DNA from: Anolis sagrei
Taxonomy: Eukaryota > Chordata > Lepidosauria > Squamata > Anolidae
Assembly: GCF_037176765.1 (NCBI RefSeq)
Contig: NC_090022.1
Location: 81,724,209-81,788,208, forward strand
DNA: 64,000 nt
Reading direction: 5' to 3'
Positions 21,201 to 36,200 of this stretch are shown here, piece after piece. Under the pieces are notes generated by a model. It made no database searches and was not told where the DNA came from. It saw nothing but the letters and a program-made list of their open reading frames with translations. Both the position numbers and the translations under genes were made by a program. The first letter of the stretch is position 1. Each line of letters opens with the position of its first letter.

Positions 21201-24200
21201 ATTTCAGAATACAATTTCTGCCTTGCATTGGTCACCCAAAGTGAAAGATTTGATAGTGTCTGGTGATGAGAAGGGAATAGTAATTTGTTACTGGCATAAT
21301 CGAAATGACAGCCAAACATTCTTCCCAGAGCCCAGAACCATATTTTGCCTCACTTGTTCTCCACACCATGAGAATTTGGTAGCCATTGGGTAAGTACTCC
21401 TTAGATAGCAAGAAATACATGGATATTACAGGCAGCACACCTACATATTTACTTGGTAATATGAACTGGGACACAATAGTGTTTGCTTATGAGTAGTCAA
21501 AATTGTTTTGCCTGATTGGAGATATATTTTATTACTTATACAATGAGAAACAGAGATTAGATAAAATACTATATTAATTGACTGGTTAGCAGTTGTGTTA
21601 GTCAATCATCACTAAAGTAGGTAAATGTAACATCTTGATGCAATCTGAGGACTGTATTGCTAGTTGTGATCATTGGGAGTCTAAACATAGAGGGTTAGCT
21701 GCATTTTGAGCATTCAGTAACCTAAATGGGTATTGTGAGACATTCTGCATTGAAGTAGTGAAGGGAAAAGTTGGAGAAGGTAGAAACCTTAGAAGATAGA
21801 TAATGAAATATCACTTTTGAGGATGTGGAATTGATACATAATTATGACAAATATAAACTCCCACTTTGTTCATTTTAATTAAGAATTATGGCTTGTAATG
21901 TTCATAAAGCAAATCAGTTTATTCATTTCGAATATCTCTACCCCGCCCTTCTCAACCACCGAAGGGGGACTCAGGTTCATTCAACAAAATACTTGACACC
22001 ATGCCACCTGAGAACTATACATTGTTCTGAACTATTGGTTTGTATTTGTGGACATGTTTGTGTGTGTGTGTTTAATGTACTAATTATTTTAAATGAGTCT
22101 TCGTGTTTGAAGTAGTACCACCTTCAGCCATTATGTGGTAAATGTCCCTAATCAGTGCATACTTTTACAGTTTGAAGCTGAGTCGTAGTCAGAGCAAGAA
22201 ACTATTAGGGCTACTTCTTCCTGCTTTCAGTGTTGGTACAGCTCCAGCATATTTGACATTCAGAGGGCTATAGAGATATACCTTGACAATATGCAAATTA
22301 AAGTTTCCAGCAACTGTGGTTTCATTGAGTAAGATAGTCACTTGGGATAACCTCCTGTTATTGTTATGCCCTCATTAAGTGTGCCTTCGTTACATGTATG
22401 TTGCTATTTCGGGGTGCAAGGGGCTTTTCTCTAAACTGTCCAAGCTACTGCTTCATAGTTTGAATTGCCTCCAAACTCCTTCCTTCAGCAGCAGCTGTGT
22501 CTGTTCTTAGGGCTTAGCTGCCAAGGCATGGGAGCATACTAAAGTGCAAATATGGGCCCAATTGAGATAAGATCTTGGGCAATGTGTCCAAGGTTGACAG
22601 CTGTGTAGCTTTTCATGAAGTCTCCTATGTATGAAACTGGGTTGTTGTTTTTTTTAGGAAATCAATACTTGATTGTACCAGAGATAACAGGAGAGAGTAT
22701 GGTGATTATTTGTTTGTAATGTGAGCTAAGAAAGCAGTGCTGGTTTTGAAATAATTATTCACTAGCATCTTAAATTTTGAATGCTGTGTGTTTCAACAAT
22801 ATTGTCAGAAACATCTTTTTCTGCATGTCCAGGCTTCCAGAGGGAATTTAAAGACAGCAGATTTTTGTTATTGAGTAGCATCTGTTTTACACTAGGAATC
22901 ATGTATTTTCAGCTTTTATTGTTCTGGAAATAATTCCTGGCAGGCTGGGAAGCATTCCAATCAGCTAGACCAACTCATTTTGATGTTCATTAAAATGCAG
23001 TCTATTCATGTAGAAATCTTTGCAACATAATACGCTAGGATGCATCTTAAATGTCTCCCACTTGCTGTTGTCTTCTAGGAAACATGGTGAAATGCTTTGG
23101 ATCATAATTACTGGAATCTGGTTTCTTTCCACTGGCAGCCTGTATCAATAGGTTTGGGTTTCTAGACATATGTTGCTCATTGGGAGCAGCAAAGTCTGGG
23201 GAAACAAATCAGAATGGACTACATCTAGTTATATTGCTCACGCAAATGCTATTTATTAGTTGAGAATTCCAATGTCTTCCTTAACGTAGGCCTTTTGTTT
23301 TAAGGTATAAAGATGGAATTGTAGTTGTCATTGACATCAGCAAAAAGGGAGATGTGGTTCATCGCCTGAGAGGTCATGATGATGAAATCCATTCTCTGGT
23401 ATGGTGTCCTGTTGTTGGTGAGGAAGCCATATGCACTCAACAAGAAGAGTTTCAAGGTAATACATAAAAGTGTATGTGCTATTTCAATTTTTTAATACAT
23501 ATTTTGGAATAGCTGTATTTTCATATACATTCTGAATGAAATGCCATGAAATAACTGAATGAATTCCCATCTCATGCCATTTTATAGGAAAGTTATTAAA
23601 ATTTATTATGTCTTGTTCATTTGTTACTTGTGTTGTGTATGAGATATGATGCTGGAAAAAATTGAGGATCTGAGAGACTGAGGATTATAAGGCCCTGTAT
23701 TTGGGGTGAAATGTGTTACTCTCTGTACAGGAAAGCTCTGAGCAGGAACATCACAGTCCCCATCTGGAAAGTGGAAATGGGTCTCTGTTGGGGAAAGTGT
23801 CAGATTTTGATTTATTTTGTATTTCCAGATTTTTGATTTCTCAGTCTGTAATCATCTTGTATGCATTAATGCTTGTAAGGGAGACGAAAGAAAGTAGCTT
23901 TCAGCTTAAAGTTCTGTTTTTAAATTTCATTTTATGCTGCTCTTGGAAGAGGAAATCACTGCTGGAAGTGTTTCAGAAGAAGCTGCTGGAACAAAAGGCT
24001 ACTGCTTAGCCTCAGGAAGCAAGGATCAGACCATCCGTGTGTGGAGCTGTACTAGAGGCAGAGGTAAGTTCAGAGAATTTTGATTTGTTTTTCCTTTGCA
24101 ACACCTTTAATGTTTGTGTTTTTCTTTGCTTTTGTTTCATCATTGAATTATTTGCAGAATAGTAGAAATTCATTGTAATTATATTAAGACCCACAAGTGC

Positions 24201-27200
24201 AGGTCTTTGAGACCAAGTGTAAGTGTGACAAAACCTTTTCTGTTGTCATGTAATACCTGGTCGTGATATCATCCAAACCTAAGTAAATTGGGAAGGTGGT
24301 TGGATAATTTTGCTAAAATTTGGAATAAATCAGACAACATACATATTAAAATTAGAAAAAGATTATGTGCGAATATCCTGTAATGCCTTGTCATCTCTCT
24401 AGTGATAATGACTCTGAAGTTGCCCTTTTTGAAAAGAAGAGGTGGAGGTATTGAACCAGCTATGAAAGAACGTCTCTGGCTCACACTGCACTGGTCCAAA
24501 AGTCACCCCACACGAATCTTCTCTAGCTGTTTTGGGTGAGTAGCTCTTTGATTAGTCTAACTGAATTCATTGCAGCAGTAACAAAAAAATAAGCATGCAT
24601 AAGAATTATATCTTTGGCATTCCTCAACTTCCATGCCTAATGCAATAGGTAGTAGACTGTTGACTTCACGTATAAATGTTACATGTTTAAATCCTTAAAA
24701 ATTGACTCCATGAAAACTGCCATTATAATTTTGTGAGTATGTTTGTATTTTTATATATCTTACTGTTTTTCCTTTCATAGAGGTGAGCTGCTGCAGTGGG
24801 ATTTGACCCAGCCTGGGAAACGGAAGTGGGAGCTTCTGGGAACATCATCTGAAGGACAAAACCACTCCAGAATAGTGTTCAATTTGTGCTCCTTGCAAGT
24901 AGAAGACAGGGAGTTACTTCTCTCCACTTCAATGGACAGGGATGTAAGAACCTTATCAATTTTAAAACCCTATGAAAGTATACTCCAAAATTGTATAATG
25001 TTGCATGGTTCGACAGATGTGCCTGCTAGGGCTGCCATTTCTAATCATGGATCTTGTCAAGCAACCTTCTGGTTTTTTGCTCCACTTCCTTCTCTAAATA
25101 TGAGGGAGAAGTTCCTTTGTGTGTCAGAATTAGGTAAAAAGAAAAATCATAATAACTAAACACTAATGTATCACTATAAATTAAAATAATTAATTAGATG
25201 CCTCCTCCCATGTAATGTCTTAGGGCTATTGCACTTGGTGCCTCATAATTCACCTTGTTTCACTTTCCATCTTTTAAAAACCATTTCTGAAATTCCCAAG
25301 ATCTGTTGTACTCTTGACATGCTTCAATTGCTAGCTTCTCAGTTCACAGACAAATAAATATCTTTGTTGTAAGCTGTATCATTTTAGTTTTCCTGATTGT
25401 TGTAATGAAATCTATTTTTTATTGAAGCAGGGAGTGGATATTTTTTCAGCTTGGAATTATGCAGACTATGTATTCCTGCTAGTATTTTATGAAGAGTCTG
25501 GAGTATAGAGCCCCCAAATGCTAACAGGGCTGCTAAGTCACTCGGGTAGCAGATACCTGCTGATCATTTCTTCTTCATTTTTTGAAACAATCTTCTGGAG
25601 AGTGGCTTGGGAGTTTCTCTCCTTAAAATTCTTATTGTTGTTAATTGTTGTCAAGTTGACTTCTACTCATGTTGACCGGGAATGAGAGAAACACTCCAAT
25701 TTATTCTTGTCATCGACAGACCTGTACAGATCTTGTAAATGCAGGGCTTTGGCTTCCTTGAATCCTCATAGATTGGTAGTAGTATCTTTTATTTGCATTT
25801 TTCTTAAATATTTTTTCTTTCTCTTGTTAGGTGAAGTGTTGGGACCTCTTCACTTTAAATTGTTGCTGGACAATGCCCTCTTTAGGTGGGTTTGTTTACA
25901 GCCTGGCCTTTTCCGCTGTGGATGCAGGCTGCCTTGCTGTAGGAGTTGGGGACGGCATGCTTCGGGTGTGGAACACTCTGTCAATAAACAACTATTACGA
26001 TGTGAAAACATTCTGGCAGGGCATTAAATCCAAAGTCACAGCAGTAAGTGTGCAGTCTATTGTTTCATTTTTCAGTGTATTTAATCTGTTTGGATAACCA
26101 GACTGATACTTGGTGATAACCTGAATGGTATGTTACGCATAATGTCTGTACTACATATGCCACTTATGTTTTGGATTCAGAGCAAGAGAACACTGATTTC
26201 ACTTTCCTGTGATATCACTGCTGTAACTAATGAAAAAGCAAATTCTAATGAAACTAATAAAAACCAAATTATGACAACCAGATGTGCTTTTAAGAATAAT
26301 AAACAACACAACAGTATTATTTGAGAGTAATTCAATAGAAAATGCAGCAAGTTAAAACATTCCTTCAAATGACACATAACCTGGCTTTCACCTAGAATTA
26401 TTGTACTTTTCTCAGTCAGTGAATACATTAAGTCTGCTGTCTTGGTGGTGGTAGCTGATGTATTACTTTACACCACCAGACTCCTAGACTAGAAGACTCT
26501 GTACTTGTTGTTTTGAAGCACTGTGTATGTGCCATTGTAAGCTGCCTTGAGTCCCTCTGCTGGGGTAGAGAAAGGCAGAGTATAAATATGGCAAATAAAT
26601 AAATAAGAAGTCTAGTCAAAGACAGGTGTCCCCAAACTAACGCCCGCTGGCCAGATGTGGCCCTCCAAGGTCATTTACCTGATTCTTGTCCTAAACTTTA
26701 AACATAGGGGCGCCCTAAGTCTAATGATTTGAAGGCACACAACAGCAGCAATCCTAATTAACTTGACTATCTCATCAGCCAAAAGAAGGCCCACACTTCC
26801 CATTAAAATGCTGGTATGTTTGTGTTGGTTAATTTTTTCTTCATTTTAAATATTGTATTGCTCTTTTGTGGTTTTTTGTATCACAAATAAGATATGTATA
26901 GTGTGCATAGGAATTTGATTGTATTGTTTTCAAATTGTAGTCTGGTTCCACAACAATCTGAGGGACCGTGAACTGGCCCTCTACTTAAAAAGTTTGAGAA
27001 CCCCTGGTCTAACAGAATGCAAGCTTGTTTCTTTTTAATACGAAATAGAATGTGTGGTGTGGTGATATTGTAAAATGTTGTACAAGATGCTTTTCACAAG
27101 TGGGTTCCTGTGTGATTTATAGCACCATTCTAATATTCATTTGTATACATGTTAGATTTAGATTTTTATTCAGGCAAGAAGTAGTTTCAACACCATTAAT

Positions 27201-30200
27201 GCTAGCTATGTTAAAATCATTTCTTCTAGTGTTCCCATTTGGAGTGGGGAACCTTTTTGCCTCTTCATAGTTTACTGAATAGTGAATTGCTTGAGAAAGT
27301 AACAATCAAAAGCTTTTTATATTTTCAATTGGTGACATAGATTAAAAATCATTACTCTTCATTTAAATATTTATCTTTGGTAGCTTGTTGAATCTAAAAA
27401 GTAGCACATGATGACATATAAATTAATTATACCATCCACAAAATATTGAAATGGTTATGTTTTTTCTCTCTCTCTGCAGTTGTCCTGGCACCCAACAAAG
27501 GAAGGCTGTTTAGCCTTTGGAACAGATGATGGAAAGGTTGGCATCTATGACACCTATTCTAACAAGTAAGATACGAGTCTGGTTTTGTTAGTGAAGGGTC
27601 TGATCACAAGTATGTTAATGGAGGAATAAAACAAAGCACTTTTCGGTGTATTTTCCATTGACAGCCAGTGCAGAAGGGGAATGTTCTTATAGTATCAGAG
27701 CAATTCGTGTAATAATAGCTCAGTATGTTAGCCTGACCATGAAAAAGCAGTCTTACCCTAGGAACATTCCAGCTTTTATTTTTCAACCCACCCTTGCCTT
27801 GTTTCCAATGCATTTAAAATTTAAAAAAAATTAAATTGTAAACAGTGGTATTGCAGTCTGAAATGGGACCAGCAGACCTCCCCACCAACATTCTATGTAT
27901 GCCAGTTTCCAAACAAACAAAACAGGAATAATAGAAATTTAGCTGCTGAGTAATTGCTTTCCTGTTTAATTAAATAAATTGAATGATGCCATGGAAATAA
28001 CATCTTAAGACTTGTCTGTTTGACTTGGGAAGGAAAACACTCCTGGAAGGGCAATCTGCCATGTCTTATACATTTTCTATGTGGCATACCTTGAACTAGA
28101 TCGCTTGGATTCTTACTTCCACCTTTCCATTGATCATAGAAATCAAAAATATGTCAAAATGAGTTAATTCATCAAATAACTGTGTTGACCGACCATTCCT
28201 CTGCCTTGGGGCGTTATCATCCTGTGTGCAACGTGTGTCGAATCTCTGCCATCCATGTGACGCCTACCATCGCGTCCACTGTTCCACCTCCGGAAGGACT
28301 AGTTTTAATCGGTGGTCATTGTATTATAATTATATGCTATAATTAATTTTTATCAACGATTTGAACGGTGCTGTTATTTCTAGCTCGGCACTTTAATTTA
28401 CCAATCACTTATAATTATATGTTACAATAATTCTTATCAGCATTGAACGGTGCTGCTAAATTTCAATCCTAGCACTTTAGCTGCCAGCACTTTAGCTCAT
28501 TTGCACTGAAGTGGTCCTTTTAACCTGCCTTACCTCAGCACTTTTTCTCCCTCCATGACGCACTTTATGTAGACACGTCAGAATCAAGTGTTATGCCTAT
28601 TGCACTTTAACAAGTGTTATGCCTATTGCACTTTAACAACTTTCTATATCTGTGTTATGCCTATTGCACTTTAACAACAAGTGTTATGCCTATTGCACTT
28701 TAACAACTTTTTATTATCTGCATAGTTGATATAATTTTGTGTGCACTTTAAGAACGAGGGATAAGCGGATTGACAGTGTTTTATTGTGAATTTTCTACAT
28801 CCCCACCCATGCTACTATCCATTCCCTGGTATTGGTATCTGTTAACCCTTCTTGTAACCAGTGGTAGTATAGGTAAGGAATGGAGTGGACTGAGGAGTCC
28901 CGGAAGTAATATAGCATGGGATGAAGCTATGAATGTAGACTGCGTCATGGAGGAGGGAGGGTGTTCCAGTGGCCGGGGAGCCCCCATAGAAGTCGTGGTG
29001 GGGAGGGGGAGATACGGGAAAGGGAGACCTTTAATTCGGCCTAGGGAACGTGGATCAACATTAGTAATTCCAAAGCGGTCTCCTGATGTGGGAAGTCGGT
29101 GTAACCAGGAAGGCGGTCCCTCCGGGTTGAAGGTGGTGCTGTTGAACGCCAGATCTGTCAATGGTAAAACAGCTTTCATCCAGGATTTGATCCTGGATCA
29201 ACGGGCAGATCTGACGTGCATCACAGAGACCTGGCTGGATGAAGCTGGAGGAGTGAATTTGACCCAGCTTTGTCCACCAGGTTTCTCTGTGCAGCACCAA
29301 CCGAGATCCGGAGGGCGGGGAGGCGGGGTTGCAGTGGTCTATAGAGATTCCATTCGTCTGACCAGGGGCCCCATCCCGCAGTCAACAAAATTTGAATGCG
29401 TCCACCTGAGGGTGGGTGACCGGGACAGTTTAGGGATTCTGTTAGTGTACCGTCCACCTCGCTGCACTACAGACTCCCTGACTGAGCTAGCGGGGGTGGT
29501 CTCGGACCTGGCGTTGGAGTCCCAACGGTTACTTGTGCTGGGGGACTTCAACGTCCACGCCGAGGCCATCTTATCGGGAGCGGCTCAGGACTTCATGTCT
29601 GCCATGGCAACCATGGGGCTGTCCCAACAGGTATCTGGCCCCACCCACAGTGCTGGACATACATTGGACTTGGTTTTCTGTCAGGGATGGGAGGAAGGTG
29701 GCGGTGTTGAGGAGTTATCCATCTCTCCGTTGCCATGGACCGACCACCACCTGGTCAGCTTTAGACTCACTGCACCCCCTAACCTCCGCAGAGGTGGAGG
29801 ACCCATTAAGCTGGTCCGCCCCAAGAGGCTTATGGATCCGGATGGATTCCTGACGGCTCTTGGGGAATTTCCCGCCTTCTCGGTTGGTGATCCTGTCGAT
29901 GCCCTGGTCGCTCTCTGGAATGGGGAGATGGCTAGGGCAATAGACACGATCGCCCCAGAACGTCCCCTCTCGAGTAGCCGAGCTAAACCAGCTCCTTGGT
30001 TCACTGAGGAGCTGGCAGCGTTGAAGCGAAAGAAGAGGGTACTAGAGAGCGTGTGGCGTTCGGATCCGAGCGAGCCAAATCGAACACGGTTTGTGTCCTT
30101 TTTAAGGGCATACGCCGCGGCAATAAGAGCCGCAAAGAAGACCTTCTTTGCGGCCACTATTGCGTCTGCAAAGAACCGTCCGGCTGAACTGTTCCGAGTT

Positions 30201-33200
30201 GTCAGAGGCCTGTTAAAGCCCACCATGCAGGATGGGTGCCCTGATGACTCGGCAGCTCGCTGTGAAGCCTTTGCTCAGTTCTTTGCAGACAAAGTCGCTT
30301 TGATCCGCTCTGGTCTGGATACCATATTAACAGCAGTCTCTGAGGATGTAACATGAGCATCTGCTTGTCCGGTTTTGATGGATTCATTTCAATTGGTTCA
30401 ATCCGAGGATGTGGACAAGGTGCTTGGAGGAATGAGAGCTACCACATGCATCCTAGACCCCTGCCCATCCTGGCTTCTGAAGGAGGCCAGAGGGGGATTG
30501 GCCGAGTGGGTGAAGGTGGTGGTTAATGCCTCCCTTCGGGAAGGCATATTTCCAGCCAGCTTAAAGCAAGCTGTGATAAAACCGCTGTTGAAGAAACCAT
30601 CACTGGACCCCACTCAATTCGTCAACTATCGGCCTGTTTCCAATCTCCCCTTTTTGGGCAAAGTCATGGAACGTGTGGTGGCCTCACAACTCCAGGCATT
30701 CTTGGTAGACACGGATTATCTGGATCCGGCACAGTCTGGCTTCAGGCCGGGGCATGGTACCGAGACAGCTTTGGTCGCCTTAGTCGATGATCTGCGCCGA
30801 GAGCTCGACAGGGGGAGTGTGTCCCTGTTGGTGCTGCTGGACCTCTCAGCGGCCTTCGATACCGTCGACCACGGTATCCTTCTGGGACGCCTCGCGGGAA
30901 TGGGTCTTGGAGGAACTGTTCTACAGTGGCTCCGCTCATTCCTCGAGGGTCGGTCTCAGAAGGTGTTACTGGGGGACTCCTGCTCAACCCCACAACCTTT
31001 GTCTTGTGGGGTTCCTCAGGGTTCAATATTGTCTCCCATGTTGTTCAACATCTACATGAAGCCGCTGGGTGAGATCATCCGGAGTTTCGGGGTGCGATGT
31101 CATTTGTACGCAGATGATGTCCAACTCTGTCACTCCTTTCCACCTGTCACTAAGGAGGCTGTCGAGGTCCTGAACCGGTGCTTGGCCGCTGTGACGGTCT
31201 GGATGGGGGCGAACAAATTGAAATTGAATCCAGACAAGACAGAGGTACTCCTGGTCAGTCGCAAGGCCGATCAGGGTATAGGGTTACAGCCTGTGTTGGA
31301 TGGGGTCGCACTCCCCCTGAAGACGCAGGTTCGCAGTTTGGGTGTGATCCTGGACTCATCGCTGAGCCTGGAACCCCAGGTTTCGGCGGTGACCAGGGGA
31401 GCATTCGCACAGTTAAAACTCGTGCGCCAACTGCGCCCGTACCTTGGGAAGTCTGACTTGGCCACGGTAGTCCACGCTCTGGTTACATCCCGTTTAGACT
31501 ACTGCAACGCTCTCTACGTGGGGTTGCCTTTGAAGACGGCTCGGAAGCTCCAATTAGTCCAACGGTCGGCAGCCATGATACTAACAGGAGCGGAGCACAG
31601 GGAGCACACAACTCCTCTGCTGCACCAGCTCCACTGGCTGCCGATTTGCTACCGGGCTCAATTCAAAGTGCTGGCGTTGGCCTTTAAAGCCCTAAACGGT
31701 TCTGGCCCAACCTACCTATCCGAACGTATCTCAGCCTATCAGCCCACCAGGACCCTAAGATCTTCTGGGGAGGCCTTGCTCTCTATCCCGCCTGCTTCAC
31801 AGGTGCGGCTGGCGGGGACGAGAGACAGGGCCTTTTCTGTGGTGGCCCCTCGGCTCTGGAACGCCCTTCCCATGGAGGTAAGATCAGCCTCCTCGCTGAT
31901 GGTATTCCGAAGAAGACTAAAAACTTGGATGTTCAAGCAGGCATTTGGCTAATTCGGTACAATGAATGTGTTGATTACGGATTGGTAATATGGATGATGC
32001 AATTGGACCACGATTTTAGTTAGGAGATGTATTGGATTGTGATTTCGTGTAATATTGTGTATTATGTTTTTTATGGTTTTAATTGTATACTGTGCACTGT
32101 ATATTTTGTTTGTAAACCGCGTTGAGTCGCCAATTAGGCTGAGAAACGGCGGTATACAAGGACAGTAAATAAATATCCCATATTTTTTCTTAGTGTGGCA
32201 TTTTTCTATTTTGGGAAAAATGAAATTTATTATTGCAGACTTTCCCCTCCTTTTTATACTCCTGCAGTGAAAAGCTATTGAAATATAAAGCCTGGGACTT
32301 AGCCAAGTTAGTCATAGTCAGTGCAAAGATTGAGATAGTTAGTCCAGTAAAGTTAACTAAGAGTTAACCACCTTTGAATATTTCTTGCCTATGAAAACCC
32401 GATGAAATTAATGGGGTTGCCATTCATTGACAGTGGCTTCAAGATACATACACAAACTTTGGTTGTCTTGACCTTAGACTTAAAAGTAGAGGAATGCAGA
32501 AGGTTTGTGGAAAATACTACTGTTGTTACTTCTGCCTATTGGTTATCTGTCTGCTTAATTGTTTTCCTGTTTGCTTGTATTACTGTTCGTTTGTTTTTTT
32601 AAAAAAATATGTTTATATTTTACATTAGGAAACATATGGTTAATTTTCTTCTTTTAAACATGTCAGTTTTCTTTTTGCATTATTTCTATTAGGCCTCCAC
32701 AGATCTCCAGCACATACCACAAAAAAACGGTGTACACATTAGCCTGGGGGCCTCCTGTTCCTCCACTGTCCTTTGGTGAGTCTTATGACATCTGCAGAAT
32801 TCATTATTTATTTATTTACTCTATTTATATCCCGCCTTTCTCTAACCTAAAGGGGACTCAAGGCGGCTTTACATATGGCAACTATTCAATGCCTTTGGAC
32901 AACAAACAGTTAAAATACACTTCAGTTAAAAATTAAAATTAAATGCACATTAAAAAATGTAACACAACTGAAGTAGTCTTCCAGTCATACAAATTCTCCA
33001 ATTTCATTGGTCCAGACCCTTCAGTTATCCTACAGAGATAACATGTTCCATTCTGTGGTAGGGAGTATCCCACAGTAGTTTTCGTTTAGACATAAAATGA
33101 TGTGTTTGCTTTTAGTGTGGTTCCAAGCACTACTGTGTTCACTTTCCTCATGTCAAAACATCACATCTGAGGAATACGGTGTTGAATAAGATGTTGTTGG

Positions 33201-36200
33201 TGGTGGTATGGACAACATATTGTCTGGAATCATTTGCCAAAGGCCAGTTGCTGTGCTTGAGCTCTTCCTTCTGCTTACCTTTTTCAGACCTCCTTTCTTC
33301 CTCCCTCCCTCCCTTCCAGGGGCTTACTTAGGGAGGGAGTGTTTATATCAGAGGTAGGTCGGCCAAATTTGATAGAGTACTATCAAACGGGTTTGTGTCC
33401 AACTACAAACAATTATGTGTCTATGATATAAATATGGCCAAGACATAGTAACTATGTATTTTGGTTTGTTTAACTTACACTACACACCTTTGAAGCCCCT
33501 TCCCTAGAAATTTTTAAAAAGAACCTCAAAACCTGGCTCTTCCACTGCGCCTTTGATGAGTAGGTATACAATTACACATTATTAATCAGTCTTAAGTTCT
33601 GTCATCGGAGTATTCGTCGTCGTCGTCCCCTCGTGGGAAAGCCTGCTTCCACAACCCCCCCCCCCCCCCATAATTGAGCTCTCCTCCGCAAATTACCTGC
33701 TTCTCTTCTTTATCTCGCCCGAGTTTTTATTTAGTTTTAATCAGTTTGTCTTTTAATCATTATATGTAGCCCGCCCATTATTATTGTGTCTGTGCTTATT
33801 GTAATTTTACATTGCTATGTATGCATATGTTTTATGTTAATATGATGCTGTTGTTTATTGTTTGCATTTTCGGTTTATGTTTTGGTTTTTTTCTTTATTG
33901 TAATTGTTGTTTGGGCTTGGCCTCATGTAAGCTGCTTCGAGTCCCCATCGGGGGGATGGTGGTGGGGTATAAATAAAGTTTATTATTATTTATTATTTGA
34001 ATAGAAGACTGTAGGAGAAGAATGTGAACACTAGCAGGCAAAAGATAAAGCATGCACAGAGGATATTAATTATGTTGGGGCAGTGAAAAATCTGATTTTA
34101 ATAGCAGAGAGTTTTTCACCTATTGCTTTTAAAGCAATCATTTTCCTTTTTCTCTGCCATCCTGCAAATGAAGCAGTGGCAAATCAGTGCTGTTGTAGCC
34201 CATATCTTAGCCATATCAGTTAAAAGTTGAAGAATATGAGGTCTTTGCAGAGGCCAGAGATATTGATCTGTGTAAAGAAAATGTGTGGTTTCTGAACAGA
34301 AGGTTTGATCTCCTATTCATTTCAGAAGTCTTCTATGTCCAAGAATGAAATATGAATCAAGGTACAAATTCAAAGTGCCCAGAAGGTGGAACTGCACATT
34401 TTGCTAGCAATAATGTGCTTCAGAATACAAGGTTCAATGTTTCATTCTTTTATGTTATCTGAGACTGCTGTGTTCAAGGCAGCAGTCTTTGAATCTGAAA
34501 CAAATTCCATTTGGATTTCTGTTTCTTGCTAAGAATAACCCACATGATCTCACTCTAAATGTCACTATGCAGCCAAGGAAGTCAAATGCATAATGGTGAG
34601 CCATTATTTATCTAACTAATACTTCTTCCTTAAATGATGTTGTTTTAATCGTTATTATAGTGATGTTTCCAAGTTTAAATAAAAGGCCTTGGTTCCAACA
34701 TCCCAAAATAGTTCTGTATTTCAGGCTGTTTTATATAGTAGCATTTATTTCCTTTTTTTTTCTTAAATCCTTATTGTGGTCCTACAAAAATGTCATCTTT
34801 GCTCCTTGCACAAATTTGCTTTCAGTTGTATGCATACTACCAGTATAAGTTGCAAGGACCTCTGGCTTGATGTTATTCACAGTCTCTGTAGCTCACACCT
34901 GGATTACTCTTCCCTTCTGTAGAACTAATTTGAAATGTGTAGAAAGGAGCAAATTCTGTTTGGTGGGCATCTTGCACAGCCAAGCTCCATCTCAAGGCTG
35001 GATGCTACTGTTCCTTACTACCTGCTGTAGCAGTAGTTTGTTTAGAGACCCGTAGCCTTCTGTAATGAACTCATACCTTTTCTTGCTAGGCCGCAGCCTG
35101 GACTTCTCCAACAGAGACTTATTTTGAGAAGCAGTGCTCCATTTTCACTGGACTTAATTTGGATTTATTCCATGAAGATTTTTGAGAGTGGTGCTCCATC
35201 TTCAATATAGCCTCATGACTCTATGCTTACTTTGTGTATGATTTACCTCATTGTATGTATCCCTGAAGCCTATATACAGTGGTACCCTTGTTTAGACCTG
35301 GAACTGTTACATTTGAGAGCGGTTGCTCCTTTTGATTTTGTTTTGGGCCACTGAATTGAGCTATATCCTCGGGATTTTGTTAATTAGCATACTATATGCT
35401 CTTTTGACATTATATTTGGACATGATGGTATAGGCAGAGAGGCAAGGGGAGGAGTCAGCTAATTCCTGATTGGTTCAGACCCCAAGGGGAGGAGTTGAAG
35501 GAGACTGTAAATAGGCTGTCATTTCTGACAGAAGAAGAGAGAAGGATTTCATCTAGCAGAGAAAATATTAGGATTTCAGACAGGGAGAAGAGAGTTTCTT
35601 AGTGAGCTAGGAATTAGCCTGTTAGGGAATAATTAAAGAGCAAGTGCTTCTGTATAGTTTGACTAGGGCAGTCAAAGTGAAGGCTTGTTTCTTGTATTAG
35701 GAGAGAATACAAGTGGGGTTATTTTCCTAAAGGTCAGAGTAGTCCAGGGGAAACCTAGATACTTTGGAAGGCAGCCAGGGGCGGCTGGTCAAAGAAACGC
35801 ACTGTTACATATTACAGGATAGTGTGAGGAAAGTAGCTCATGTTAAGGAGAAGTTACTGCTTCTAAAGAAACCATTTGCTTAATAAGTCTGTGCCTCAAA
35901 CAAATTACGCATATGTACCTCTCAGTAGTCAGGTGTTTGCTTCAAATACTTCAGTAAACATGTTCTCTAGTTTACTGTTAATCTGCCTCAGCCTTGTTTC
36001 GTCATATAAGGTTAGATCCAGTAAGCCTCCACATCTCTACAGTTCAGTCACCAGAAAGGGAGCCAAAAGGAAGAGCCGGTGTATAGGGACATTTTACCTC
36101 AAGTACAACAACAAGACAATTCCTCAAACTTTAATTTGGGGTGGTGGCAGCAAACCTACCATTACACCCACACGGTTCTCTCTCATCACCTGTAATTCCC

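Larger units (their letters stand above)
28195..32174 (+). mobile_element. Near full-length L2-clade LINE, one internal stop
   Basis: In GEMIN5 intron 9, sense orientation. From the ATG at 28809 one frame runs to TAA at 31950, interrupted only by TGA at 30354 where the 7.2-kb copy has GGA. AP-endonuclease motifs: [57 protein letters not shown] motifs as in the other copy, including YADD; then the L2-type C-terminal domain. About 1047 codons in all. The 5' region has duplicated segments and four 26-bp repeats. The tail is GAGTCGCCAATTAGGCTGAG plus AAATAAAT. The left boundary (about 28195) is a guess, and no target duplication was identified. Confidence 0.93.

Noticed and set aside
25635-25740. 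SINE-like phrase TCAAGTTGACTTCTACTCAT in GEMIN5 intron 7
   Set aside because: Resembles an old dispersed repeat, but it is too short and diverged to name or bound.
28588-28706. Four identical 26-bp units resembling a CRISPR array
   Set aside because: Spacers are 0, 12 and 3 bp, the host is a vertebrate, and the units sit in a LINE 5' region.
35400-36200. Possible solo LTR-like fossil in GEMIN5 intron 10
   Set aside because: Promoter-like and terminal-looking stretches are visible, but I could not define both ends, a target duplication or a second LTR.
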